From the NCBI RefSeq assembly GCF_030209175.1, contig NZ_JARVSM010000001.1, forward strand, positions 2,046,001-2,110,000: a stretch of DNA of 64,000 bases, in the 5' to 3' direction. This DNA comes from Pseudomonas sp. efr-133-TYG-5. Lineage in GTDB: Bacteria; Pseudomonadota; Gammaproteobacteria; Pseudomonadales; Pseudomonadaceae. Below, in pieces: positions 8,513-17,218 of this stretch (positions within the stretch are counted from its first letter, which is position 1; every line of letters begins with the position of its first letter). Below the pieces are notes generated by a model. It did no database searches, had not been told where the DNA came from, and saw only the letters and a program-made list of their open reading frames with translations. Made by a program: the position numbers and the translations under genes.

Positions 8513-8674
8513 TCAACGCTTTTTCGGTTTGTTTTTCGGCTTTTTCTTGGCCTTGCCCAGCGGCATCGCCTGCTCGAAGGCCTGACGCACTTCGTTCAGG
8601 CGCTTCTCGTTGAGGTCGTGCACGCGCTTGGCGCGTTCGGTGTTGAGGTCGATCAGTTTGTCATCTTGGCTCAT
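8513..8674 (-). CDS. Small basic-tailed conserved protein
   Basis: 53 aa, starting MSQDDKLIDLNTERAKRVHD and ending in a Lys/Pro-rich tail (KKKPKNKPKKR). Predicted as one charged helix followed by a disordered nucleic-acid-binding-like tail. No membrane or signal sequence. An alternative ATG at 8686 would add four residues. It lies upstream of the ccoM promoter on the same strand. Function unknown. Confidence 0.6.
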   Translation of the reverse strand: MSQDDKLIDLNTERAKRVHDLNEKRLNEVRQAFEQAMPLGKAKKKPKNKPKKR

Positions 8675-8846
8675 GGCAGGGTGCATCGCAGGAAAAGAAT
8701 CGCAACTGCCGCAGCGGCGACAGGACTGCGTCAATAATGCGGCCTGGCGGCGGCGCTGACCAGTCGTCGCCGCCAGGCCCGGCAACAATCGATGTACCGG
8801 ACGGCGGTTTTGCCCGCACAATCTGCGCTTTGCGCCAAACCCGAGG

Positions 8847-9722
8847 ATGTTTGCCGTGCCCCTGCATCAGGATCTGCCGCCGCTGATGGCCCTGCGCGCC
8901 TTCGAAGCCGTGGCCCGTCACTTGAGCTTCATCAAGGCCGCCGCCGAGTTGTCGGTGACGCAAAGCGCGATCAGCCATCAGGTGCACAAACTGGAAGAAT
9001 TCCTCAATCTGCGCCTGTTTGTCCGACGCACCCGGGCCATAGATCTGACAAGCGCCGGGCAAGCCTATTACCGGCAGATCCAACCTGCCCTCGTCGCCAT
9101 CGGTGACGCCACCCGGCAATTGCGTGGCGAGCAGCCCACCGTTCTGCGCATCGGCCTGCTCGCCTCGTTTGCAACGCTATGGCTGGCCCCGCGCCTGGCG
9201 GACTTCAATCGCCAGCATCCGCACATTCATGTCGAACTGCTACCGGCGGTGCAACTGGCCGACGTCGACGGCGGCGAGGTCGATGTCGCCCTGCGCTACG
9301 GCAAGGGGGGCTGGCCGAAGGTGCATGCCCGACGCTTCCTCAGCGAAACCCTGACCCCGGTGTGCAGCCCGCAATTCAAGGCACGCGGGATAGACAAAGG
9401 GCCGCTGTTGATGGCCAAGTCGCACCAGCCGTTCGAGTGGATCGACTGGCAGCTGCACAGCGGCATCGATCTGGCTCATGTGCCAACGGTGATGCTCCAC
9501 GATTACAACATCGTGGTCGAAGCCGCCGTCGCCGGCCAGGGCATTGCCATGGGGCGTCAGTGCCTGATCGAACGGCGGCTCACGGAAGGCGCGCTGGTTC
9601 CGGCCTTCGACACCCCGGCCATGCGCGGCGAAATCGGCTACTGGCTGGTCACCGCCGAGGCCGAGCGCAGCGCGGCGGTGCAGTGCTTCAGCGACTGGCT
9701 GGACAGCAGGGTCGACGCATGA
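8847..9722 (+). CDS. LysR-family regulator, GcvA-like
   Basis: 291 aa, normal for LysR regulators. The N-terminal helix-turn-helix spans residues 12-70, with SFIKAAAELSVTQSAISHQV followed by LEEFLNLRLFVRR, the GcvA-type pattern. The periplasmic-binding-fold effector domain is whole. Same direction and 90 bases before the ridA-like gene and the aminotransferase, so it may control them or be cotranscribed. The effector is not predictable. Confidence 0.85.
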   Translation: MFAVPLHQDLPPLMALRAFEAVARHLSFIKAAAELSVTQSAISHQVHKLEEFLNLRLFVRRTRAIDLTSAGQAYYRQIQPALVAIGDATRQLRGEQPTVLRIGLLASFATLWLAPRLADFNRQHPHIHVELLPAVQLADVDGGEVDVALRYGKGGWPKVHARRFLSETLTPVCSPQFKARGIDKGPLLMAKSHQPFEWIDWQLHSGIDLAHVPTVMLHDYNIVVEAAVAGQGIAMGRQCLIERRLTEGALVPAFDTPAMRGEIGYWLVTAEAERSAAVQCFSDWLDSRVDA

Positions 9723-9812
9723 GCAGATTCGATACGTCGGATTAAATCTATCCGTTTGTCGGCCCCCACCCGGTCGCCACATGCTGGAGTCCTCATCTAC
9801 GGAGGACTTTGC

Positions 9813-10283
9813 ATGACCGACTCACTCGCCCAACGTGTCCAGCAACTCGGCCTGCGCCTGCCAACGCCGAGCCAGCCAATCGCCAACTACGTCAATCACG
9901 TGGTCAGCCAGAACCAACTATTTATCTCCGGGCAGATTCCGCTGCTCGACGGCCAACCGGCCTTCATCGGCCGCCTCGGTGAAGCCATTTCAGAAGAGGA
10001 AGGCATCAAGGCTGCCGAACTGGCAGCGCTCGGTCTGCTCGCCCAATTGAGCGACGCCTTGGGCGACGACCTGTCGAAACTGGTACGCATCATCCGCCTC
10101 GGCGCGTTCATTGCCGCGACGCCCGAGTTTCAGCGCCAGGGCGCGGTGGCCAACGGTGCGTCGAACCTGTTGGTCAACGCGCTGGGCGACAAGGGCCGGC
10201 ATGTGCGCACGGCAGTCGGCGTCGCCAGTCTGCCATCGGGGGTTGCGGTGGAAATCGACGCCATCTTCGAGCTGCAGCCTTGA
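9813..10283 (+). CDS. RidA/YjgF-family enamine deaminase
   Basis: 156 aa starting MTDSLAQRVQ behind a GGAGGA site. The Rid-family fold is evident from YVNHVVSQNQLFISGQIPL, the central LGDDLSKLVRI helix and the C-terminal VRTAVGVASLPSGVAVEIDA, which holds the conserved Arg. It belongs to the longer subgroup of about 155 aa (COG0251-like RidA paralogues), not archetypal RidA. Expected role is hydrolysis of reactive enamine/imine intermediates made by PLP enzymes. It overlaps the next gene, a PLP-dependent aminotransferase-fold enzyme, by four bases (TTGA), which supports a joint role. Confidence 0.82.
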   Translation: MTDSLAQRVQQLGLRLPTPSQPIANYVNHVVSQNQLFISGQIPLLDGQPAFIGRLGEAISEEEGIKAAELAALGLLAQLSDALGDDLSKLVRIIRLGAFIAATPEFQRQGAVANGASNLLVNALGDKGRHVRTAVGVASLPSGVAVEIDAIFELQP

Positions 10284-11491
10284 ACGTCGAGGAAATCGCG
10301 CGCCTGCGGGCAGCCACACCGGGTTGTGGCCATGTCTTGCACTTCAACCATGCCGGCGCCTCGCTGCCCAGTCAGGCCACCCTGGATGCCGTACTCGCAC
10401 AGCTACAGCGCGAGGCTCGCGGCGGGCCGATGGAAGCGGCGGACGGCGAGGTCCTGGCGCGCGCCCGCAGCGCTGCCGCCAGCCTGCTCAACGCCCAGTG
10501 CGAAGACATCGCCTTCGCCAGCAGTGGCTCGGCGGCCTGGAGCCAGGCGTTCAATGCGCTGGAACCGTGGCAGCCCGGCCAGCGCATTCTTGTCGGTCGT
10601 CATGAATGGGCCGGCAACCTGGCCTGCATGGCCGAAGCGGTGAAAGCCGGCGCGCGCCTGGAAGTGATTCCCTGCGACGCCAAGGGTGCCGTCGACCCGC
10701 AGGCACTGGCGCAAATGATCGACCGCAACGTGCGGCTGATCGCCTTGACCTGGCTGCCGGCCAACGGTGGCCTGATCAATCCGGCGGCCGCCGTCGGCGC
10801 GGTTGCGCGGCGCCACGACATCACCTATTTCCTCGATGCCGGTCAGGCGCTGGGGCAAGTGCCGTGCGATGTCCAGGCCTTGCAGTGCGACGTGCTCAAG
10901 GGCGCCGGGCGCAAGTTTCTACGTGGCCCACGGGGGACGGCGCTGCTGTATATCCGCCCGCAATTGCTGCAACGCCTGCTGCCGGTGCAACGCGATGTGC
11001 TGTCGGCACCGTGGGATGGCCAGCGCTTCACCCTGCGTCCTGACGCCCGGCGCTTTGAAACCAGTGAAGTGTCGCTGGCCCTGCTGGCGGGACTGGCCAA
11101 TGCCCTGGAGGAACATCAGCGGCTGGGCGCGGCAGCGATCCGCCGACGCATCGATCAGTTGGCTCGTCTGCTGCGCCAACGCCTGCCGTCGATTTCCGGC
11201 CTGACATTGCACAATCTCGGCGCGCCAAATCAGCAATCGGGGCTGATCGCGTTCACGCTTCAGGGATGGGATTGCCTGGCGCTGCAGCAGGCGCTGGCAG
11301 CACGCCGGATCAACATCGGCGCCAACGGCGTGGCCTACACGCCGCTGGACATGCAGGCCCGCGGCCTGCACAGCATCGCCCGGATCGCTGTGAGTTATCT
11401 GAATACCGAAGAGGAAATCGACGTGCTGCTGAACCATCTGGCCGAGCTGGCGGCGCAGCCTCAGATCTCGATGTCGACCCACAGGCCCTGA
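10280..11491 (+). CDS. Class V aminotransferase-fold PLP enzyme
   Basis: 403 aa from a TTG start at 10280 that overlaps the stop of the RidA gene. Class V features: LHFNHAGASLPS at the N-terminus, FLDAGQALGQVPCDV with the PLP-binding Asp, and the Schiff-base lysine in KGAGRKFLRGPRGTALLY (Lys212). The motif order resembles isopenicillin-N epimerase and cysteine desulfurase relatives. There is no NifS-type cysteine loop, so an epimerase or lyase activity is more likely than desulfuration. Substrate unknown. The last ten codons overlap the 3' end of the opposite gene (11461-11802). Confidence 0.82.
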   Translation: MNVEEIARLRAATPGCGHVLHFNHAGASLPSQATLDAVLAQLQREARGGPMEAADGEVLARARSAAASLLNAQCEDIAFASSGSAAWSQAFNALEPWQPGQRILVGRHEWAGNLACMAEAVKAGARLEVIPCDAKGAVDPQALAQMIDRNVRLIALTWLPANGGLINPAAAVGAVARRHDITYFLDAGQALGQVPCDVQALQCDVLKGAGRKFLRGPRGTALLYIRPQLLQRLLPVQRDVLSAPWDGQRFTLRPDARRFETSEVSLALLAGLANALEEHQRLGAAAIRRRIDQLARLLRQRLPSISGLTLHNLGAPNQQSGLIAFTLQGWDCLALQQALAARRINIGANGVAYTPLDMQARGLHSIARIAVSYLNTEEEIDVLLNHLAELAAQPQISMSTHRP

Positions 11492-11802
11492 CGCGGCTGA
11501 TCTTCCATCAGCGGCACCACCGGCACGGTGTTGTCAGCGTTGAGTTCGGTGCCCGGCACGGCCAGGTGTTCTTCCGGGTCTTCATCGGCCTCGCGCCGGC
11601 GGCGGTCGCGTTCCTGCTGGCGGCGCTGTTCTTCGCGCAGCAACAGGCCGTCTTCTTCCGGGTCGCGCTTTTGCAGGTCGATGGTGCTTTCGTTGGAGCT
11701 TTCCTGCACCGGCACCACCGGAGGAATGTCCGGCCGCTGGCGAATCGGGTCCGTCTGGGAAGTGATCGGCACAGCGCTCAGGGGGAGCATCGGTGGCAGC
11801 AT
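11461..11802 (-). CDS. Conserved Pseudomonas protein, often mislabelled
   Basis: 113 aa with AGGAG before the ATG at 11802. Pro-rich start (MLPPMLPLSAVP), then a highly charged middle (LLLREEQRRQQERDRRRREA) likely to be a helix, and a hydrophobic end. I recall the family appearing in databases under aspartate-semialdehyde dehydrogenase, but no dehydrogenase motif is visible and it is far too short. Its 3' end overlaps the convergent aminotransferase gene by 31 bases. Function unknown. Confidence 0.7.
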   Translation of the reverse strand: MLPPMLPLSAVPITSQTDPIRQRPDIPPVVPVQESSNESTIDLQKRDPEEDGLLLREEQRRQQERDRRRREADEDPEEHLAVPGTELNADNTVPVVPLMEDQPRQGLWVDIEI

Positions 11803-12042
11803 ATAAAGGTCTCCTGTGAGCAGGCTATCGGCTTGAGCGGGGCTGGCTTTAGCCATCCGTCGCAAACATGTGACCGGGTTGGCAGCGTTGGGTGCCACCG
11901 CCGCTGGAAAAACTGACCGCTGACGCGTTTTGCGCCGGCCTGCAGCCCACCGCCAAAAGCTCGCCCCTGCTCCTAATCCTTTGGCCCTGAAGCCCTCATT
12001 CCGTTAAGATAGCCCGCTTTTTCAAGGTGGGAGTCAGGCAGC

Positions 12043-14889
12043 ATGGCGCAGCAGTATCAACCGGGGCAACGCTGGATCAGTGACAGCGAAGCAGAGCTTG
12101 GTTTAGGCACCGTTCTGGCACAGGACGGCCGCTTGTTGACCGTGCTCTACCCGGCCACTGGCGAAACCCGCCAGTACGCGCTACGGAATGCGCCCCTGAC
12201 CCGCGTGCGGTTCTCGCCGGGTGACACCATCACTCACTTCGAAGGCTGGAAAATGACCGTGCGCGAAGTCGAGGACATCGACGGGCTGATGGTCTACCAC
12301 GGCCTCAACGGGCAGAACGAAGCGGTCACCCTGCCGGAAACCCAGCTGTCGAACTTCATCCAGTTCCGTCTGGCCAGCGACCGTCTGTTCGCCGGCCAGA
12401 TCGATCCGCTGCCATGGTTCTCCCTGCGCTACAACACCCTGGAACACACCAGCCGCCAGTTGCAGTCCTCGCTCTGGGGCCTGGGTGGCGTGCGCGCGCA
12501 GCCGATCGCCCACCAGTTGCACATTGCCCGTGAAGTCGCCGACCGCATCGCGCCGCGGGTTCTGCTGGCGGACGAAGTGGGCCTGGGCAAGACCATCGAA
12601 GCCGGCCTGGTGATCCACCGTCAGCTGCTGTCCGGCCGCGCCAGTCGCGTGCTGATCCTGGTGCCGGAAAACCTCCAGCACCAGTGGCTGGTGGAAATGC
12701 GCCGCCGCTTCAACCTGCAGGTCGCGCTGTTCGACGAAGAACGCTTTATCGAAAGCGATGCCAGCAACCCCTTCGAAGACACCCAACTGGCGCTGGTCGC
12801 GCTGGAGTGGCTGGTCGACGACGAGAAGGCCCAGGACGCGCTGTTCGCCGCCGGCTGGGACCTGCTGGTGGTCGACGAAGCGCACCACCTGGTCTGGCAC
12901 GAAGAAAAAGTCAGCCCGGAATATTCGCTGGTCGAGCAACTGGCCGAAGTCATTCCCGGCGTGCTGCTGCTCACCGCGACCCCGGAACAGCTCGGCCAGG
13001 ACAGCCACTTCGCCCGTCTGCGCCTGCTCGACCCGAACCGCTTCCATGACCTGGCCGCCTTCCGTGCCGAGAGCGACAACTATCGCCCGGTGGCCGAAGC
13101 CGTCCAGGAGCTGCTGGACAAGGGCCGTCTCTCGCCAGAAGCGCACAAGACCATTCATGGTTTCCTCGGCAACGAAGGCGAAGCCCTGCTGACCGCGGTC
13201 AACGATGGCGATACCGAAGCCAGCGCCCGCCTCGTGCGCGAACTGCTCGACCGCCACGGCACCGGCCGCGTGCTGTTCCGTAACACCCGCGCCGCCGTGC
13301 AGGGTTTCCCGGAGCGCAAACTGCACCCGTACCCGCTGCCATGCCCTGACGAATACCTCGAACTGCCGCTGGGCGAGCACGCCGAGCTGTACCCGGAAGT
13401 CAGCTTCCAGGCGCAGCCGGACGCCAGCGAAGAAGAGCGCTGGTGGAAATTCGACCCGCGCGTCGAATGGCTGATCGACCAGCTGAAAATGCTCAAGCGC
13501 ACCAAAGTGCTGGTGATCTGCGCCCACGCCGAAACCGCGATGGATCTGGAAGACGCCCTGCGCGTGCGTTCCGGCATTCCGGCCACGGTGTTCCACGAAG
13601 GCATGAACATCCTTGAGCGTGACCGCGCCGCCGCCTACTTCGCCGATGAAGAGTTCGGCGCGCAGGTGCTGATCTGCTCGGAAATCGGCAGTGAAGGCCG
13701 CAACTTCCAGTTCGCCCATCACCTGGTGCTGTTCGATCTGCCGTCGCACCCGGACCTGCTCGAGCAGCGCATCGGTCGTCTCGACCGGATCGGCCAGAAA
13801 CACGTCATCGAACTGCACGTGCCGTACCTGGAAACCAGCCCGCAGGAGCGTCTGTTCCAGTGGTATCACGAAGCGCTGAACGCGTTCCTCAACACCTGCC
13901 CGACCGGCAACGCCCTGCAGCACCAGTTCGGCCCGCGCCTGCTGCCGCTGCTGGAAGAGGCCGATGACGGCGAGTGGCAAGCGCTGATCGACGAGGCGCG
14001 CGCCGAGCGCGAGCGTCTGGAAGCCGAGCTGCACACCGGTCGCGACCGCCTGCTGGAGCTGAACTCCGGCGGCGCCGGCGAAGGTGAAGCGCTGGTCGAG
14101 GCGATCCTTGAGCAGGACGACCAGTTCGCCCTGCCGATCTACATGGAAACCCTGTTCGACGCCTTCGGCATCGACAGCGAAGACCACTCGGAAAACGCCC
14201 TGATCCTCAAGCCGAGCGAGAAAATGCTCGACGCCAGTTTCCCGCTGGGCGACGACGAAGGCGTGACCATCACCTACGACCGCAACCAGGCGCTGTCGCG
14301 CGAAGACATGCAGTTCATCACCTGGGAACACCCGATGGTGCAGGGCGGCATGGATCTGGTGCTGTCCGGTTCGATGGGCAACACCGCCGTCGCGCTGATC
14401 AAGAACAAGGCGCTCAAGCCGGGCACCGTGCTGCTGGAACTGCTCTACGTCAGCGAAGTGGTCGCGCCGCGCTCGCTGCAACTGGGCCGCTACCTGCCAC
14501 CGGCCGCCCTGCGCTGCCTGCTCGATGCCAACGGCAACGACCTGTCGCCGCGCGTGGCATTCGAAACCCTCAACGATCAGCTGGAAAGCGTACCGCGCGC
14601 CAGCGCCAACAAGTTCATCCAGGCCCAGCGCGATCAGCTGACGCCACGGATCAACGCCGGTGAAGACAAGGTCACCCCTCGTCACGCCGAGCGCGTGGCC
14701 GAGGCGCGCCGTCGTCTGGCTGCCGATACCGAGGAAGAACTGGCGCGCCTGACCGCGTTGCAGGCGGTCAACCCGACTGTACGCGACAGCGAACTGGAGG
14801 CCTTGCGCAAGCAGCGCGAGCAGGGTCTGGCAATGCTCGACAAAGCGGCATTGCGCCTGGAAGCGATCCGGGTGCTGGTGGCGGGCTAA
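12043..14889 (+). CDS. rapA: RNA polymerase-associated ATP-dependent translocase RapA
   Basis: Swi2/Snf2 ATPase that binds core RNA polymerase and recycles it after transcription. 948 aa against 968 in E. coli. An N-terminal Tudor-like part ([18 protein letters not shown]) is followed by helicase motif [16 protein letters not shown] near residues 173-187, motif [10 protein letters not shown] near 275-282, motif III LTATPEQ, and the second RecA domain with [16 protein letters not shown] and [10 protein letters not shown]. The long C-terminal polymerase-contact region is complete. Monocistronic, ending at a strong terminator. Confidence 0.96.
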   Translation: MAQQYQPGQRWISDSEAELGLGTVLAQDGRLLTVLYPATGETRQYALRNAPLTRVRFSPGDTITHFEGWKMTVREVEDIDGLMVYHGLNGQNEAVTLPETQLSNFIQFRLASDRLFAGQIDPLPWFSLRYNTLEHTSRQLQSSLWGLGGVRAQPIAHQLHIAREVADRIAPRVLLADEVGLGKTIEAGLVIHRQLLSGRASRVLILVPENLQHQWLVEMRRRFNLQVALFDEERFIESDASNPFEDTQLALVALEWLVDDEKAQDALFAAGWDLLVVDEAHHLVWHEEKVSPEYSLVEQLAEVIPGVLLLTATPEQLGQDSHFARLRLLDPNRFHDLAAFRAESDNYRPVAEAVQELLDKGRLSPEAHKTIHGFLGNEGEALLTAVNDGDTEASARLVRELLDRHGTGRVLFRNTRAAVQGFPERKLHPYPLPCPDEYLELPLGEHAELYPEVSFQAQPDASEEERWWKFDPRVEWLIDQLKMLKRTKVLVICAHAETAMDLEDALRVRSGIPATVFHEGMNILERDRAAAYFADEEFGAQVLICSEIGSEGRNFQFAHHLVLFDLPSHPDLLEQRIGRLDRIGQKHVIELHVPYLETSPQERLFQWYHEALNAFLNTCPTGNALQHQFGPRLLPLLEEADDGEWQALIDEARAERERLEAELHTGRDRLLELNSGGAGEGEALVEAILEQDDQFALPIYMETLFDAFGIDSEDHSENALILKPSEKMLDASFPLGDDEGVTITYDRNQALSREDMQFITWEHPMVQGGMDLVLSGSMGNTAVALIKNKALKPGTVLLELLYVSEVVAPRSLQLGRYLPPAALRCLLDANGNDLSPRVAFETLNDQLESVPRASANKFIQAQRDQLTPRINAGEDKVTPRHAERVAEARRRLAADTEEELARLTALQAVNPTVRDSELEALRKQREQGLAMLDKAALRLEAIRVLVAG

Positions 14890-14914
14890 ACCGCCCTGCT
14901 CCATCGCCGCAAAT

Positions 14915-14945
14915 AAAAAGGCCCGCAGCGATGCGGGCCTTTTTA
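14915..14945 (+). terminator. Rho-independent terminator of rapA
   Basis: aaaaaggcccgca pairs with tgcgggccttttta around a short loop, 26 bases past the stop codon. Confidence 0.9.
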
Positions 14946-14980
14946 TTGGTCTGTTATGGATCCGGTGATTTGATGGCGCT

Positions 14981-15048
14981 TTCGCGAGCAGGCTCGCTAC
15001 CACAGGAGTTCACTACAGAGCCACTGTGGGAGCTGGCTTGCCAGCGAT
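14981..15048. repeat. Mixed REP pair
   Basis: A GCGAGCAGGCTCGCT-type REP (14981-15005) faces a GAGCTGGCTTGCCAGC-type REP (15025-15048). The two arms are from different REP subfamilies, so pairing is limited to the shared gtggnagc part. Confidence 0.75.
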
Positions 15049-15053
15049 AGCAA

Positions 15054-16403
15054 TCATGCAGTCACCGCTGCCACCTCTGGCTCGACCACAGCAACCAGAC
15101 CTTCCTTCATCCGCTGCGCATCCCGCACAAAACACCGCGCCGCGAGAAACAGAAAGACCATGGTGAAAAACAGCGCCACCGGAATCAGGTACATCGCGTC
15201 GTGCAGACCGACGGCCTTGAACGCCTCGGTCATCTGCTCGGCGCCCGCCGCGAGCATCGCCGACTTCGCGAAGTGATCCGACAGCCCGCCGACCACCACC
15301 GGCCCCAGGCCACCGCCGAGCAGGTACAGCCCGGCGAAGAACAGCGCCATCGCCGTGGCCCGCAGGCGCGGTTCGACCACGTCCTGGATGGCCGTGTAGA
15401 CGCAGGTATAGAAGTTGTAGGCAAACAACCAGCCGATACTGAACACCGCAACGAATACTCCGATCTCGATGCGCCCGGCGTGCAGCGCCCACGCGGTGCA
15501 CAGGGTCGAGATGATCAGGCTGAACGCGGCGAACAGCAGCCGCCCACTGGCGACGCGCTGGTGAATCTTGTCGGCGATCCAGCCGCCGAGTGTCAGGCCG
15601 ATCAGCCCGGTCACGCCGACGATCAGCCCGGTGGCCACCGCCGCTTCCTGCAACGGCATGAGGAAATAGCGCTGCAGCATCGGCACCAGAAACGAGTTGC
15701 AGGCGTACGTGGCGAAGTTGAAGCACAGCCCGGCCAGCACCAGCCAGAGGAACGTCGGCACCGCCAGCACCCGCCGGATCGGTTTGTCGACTTTCTCCTG
15801 TGACACCTGCACGGTTTCCGCCGCGCCGCGCTTGGGCTCCTTAATGAAGAACATGAACACCGCGAGGATCAGCCCCGGCACCGCGGCGATGAAGAACGGC
15901 GCGCGCCAGCTGTCGAACGCCTTGACCATCGCGCCGATGGTGAAGAACGCCAGCAACAGCCCCAACGGCAGGCCGAGCATGAAGATGCCCATGGCACGCG
16001 CGCGGCGATGGGCGGGAAAGAGGTCGCCGATCAGCGAGTTGGCGGCCGGTGCGTAACTGGCCTCGCCGATGCCGATGCCCATGCGCACCAGCAGGAAACT
16101 CCAGAAACTGCCGACCAGGCCGTTGACCGCGGTCAACGCGCTCCACGTCGCCAGGCCCCAGCCCATCAGCTTGCTGCGCGAACCGGTGTCTGCCATGCGT
16201 CCCAGCGGCAGGCCGGCGAGCGCATAGACAATGGTGAACGCGGTGCCGACGATGCCCAGCTGAAAGTCGCTGAGGTGCCATTCCATGCGGATCGGCTCGA
16301 TGATGATCGCCGGGATGGTGCGATCGAAGAAGTTGAACAGGTTGGCGAGGAACAGCAGGAACAGAATGCGCCAGGCATTCGCCGCTTGGGTCGAGTTCTG
16401 CAT
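15054..16403 (-). CDS. MFS transporter, spinster-like
   Basis: 449 aa with twelve predicted transmembrane helices. The start MQNSTQAANAWRILFLLFLA leads into NLFNFFDRTIPAIIIEPI, the spinster/Spns-type first helix, followed by the MFS loop GLPLGRMADTGSRSKLMG and GIGIGEASYAPAANSLIGD. The family exports or imports small amphipathic compounds. Substrate cannot be read here. No neighbouring catabolic gene gives a clue. Single gene, with REP sequence at its 3' end. Confidence 0.82.
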   Translation of the reverse strand: MQNSTQAANAWRILFLLFLANLFNFFDRTIPAIIIEPIRMEWHLSDFQLGIVGTAFTIVYALAGLPLGRMADTGSRSKLMGWGLATWSALTAVNGLVGSFWSFLLVRMGIGIGEASYAPAANSLIGDLFPAHRRARAMGIFMLGLPLGLLLAFFTIGAMVKAFDSWRAPFFIAAVPGLILAVFMFFIKEPKRGAAETVQVSQEKVDKPIRRVLAVPTFLWLVLAGLCFNFATYACNSFLVPMLQRYFLMPLQEAAVATGLIVGVTGLIGLTLGGWIADKIHQRVASGRLLFAAFSLIISTLCTAWALHAGRIEIGVFVAVFSIGWLFAYNFYTCVYTAIQDVVEPRLRATAMALFFAGLYLLGGGLGPVVVGGLSDHFAKSAMLAAGAEQMTEAFKAVGLHDAMYLIPVALFFTMVFLFLAARCFVRDAQRMKEGLVAVVEPEVAAVTA

Positions 16404-16701
16404 GGGTCCGTCTCTTTCTTGTTATAGGGCTTCACTGCCAACGCATCCGAGCCCGGAACCTGCAATCTAGTCAGGGTCGCCGGGGCTGTCTGTGATCATT
16501 CGCCGGCCTGATATCGGTCCATGGCCGTGTAACGAAACGTAAGCCGTTGAAAAGCCTGGAGTCCCCGAAAAACCGGGGCTCTGCAGCAAAATCCGGCAAT
16601 GAAAAAATACTTTCACGCCCCCCTTCCCAAGCGCACGGCGAAGCCTAGAATGGCCGCGGATCCGTCCGGATCCTCCGATCAATCCCTTTGATGTCCTGTC
16701 C

Positions 16702-17070
16702 ATGTCCGAAGTCAGTCCGTGTCTGAATTGCGGTGCCTGCTGTGCCCATTTTCGCGTGTCATTTTTCTGGGGTGAATGCGCCTCCTCCGGCGGTACGGTG
16801 CCCGATGAACTGGTCACGCAGATCACCCCGAGCCGGGTGGCGATGATCGGCACCGACCGCAAGCCGACGCGCTGCACCGCGTTGCTCGGCGAAGTCGGCC
16901 AGACCGTGCACTGTTCGATCTACGACAAGCGCTCCAGCACCTGCCGCGAATTCGAGGCCGCGTGGGAAAACGGCGAACCGAACAGCGACTGTGACGCCGC
17001 CCGCGCGCGTTTCGGCCTGCCGCCACTGCAACCGGGCTGGAATGAAATCCCCTACGAGCAGAGCGCTTGA
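16702..17070 (+). CDS. YkgJ-family cysteine cluster protein
   Basis: 122 aa. The N-terminal CLNCGACC motif (Cys7, 10, 13, 14) and later CTALLG, CSIYDKRSSTCREF and NSDCDAARARFG cysteines define the CxxCxxCC zinc/iron-chelating family (UPF0153/YkgJ). Cytosolic. The biochemical role of the family is unclear. Upstream of the MHYT cyclase but separated by 148 bases. Confidence 0.85.
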   Translation: MSEVSPCLNCGACCAHFRVSFFWGECASSGGTVPDELVTQITPSRVAMIGTDRKPTRCTALLGEVGQTVHCSIYDKRSSTCREFEAAWENGEPNSDCDAARARFGLPPLQPGWNEIPYEQSA

Positions 17071-17218
17071 GTCTTAGCACCAATCGCTATGGTGGCAATG
17101 CCAAAATCGTTAGAACCAATGTGCCACTACCGCTTTCACGGCAAAATCGACCTCTATACTCCTGACATTCGCCTGCGTCGGTGACGCAGTAAGGACCTAC
17201 TCAGAACCGGGGCAGGCT

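Noticed and set aside
12181..15003. A 940-codon open frame on the minus strand opposite rapA
   Set aside because: It is a shadow of rapA in GC-rich DNA. Its translation has no family motif, is full of Gln/His/Arg/Gly runs, and rapA on the plus strand has all helicase motifs.
16467..16877. 136-codon minus-strand frame between the MFS gene and the YkgJ-type gene
   Set aside because: No motif and it overlaps the start of the clear cysteine-cluster gene.
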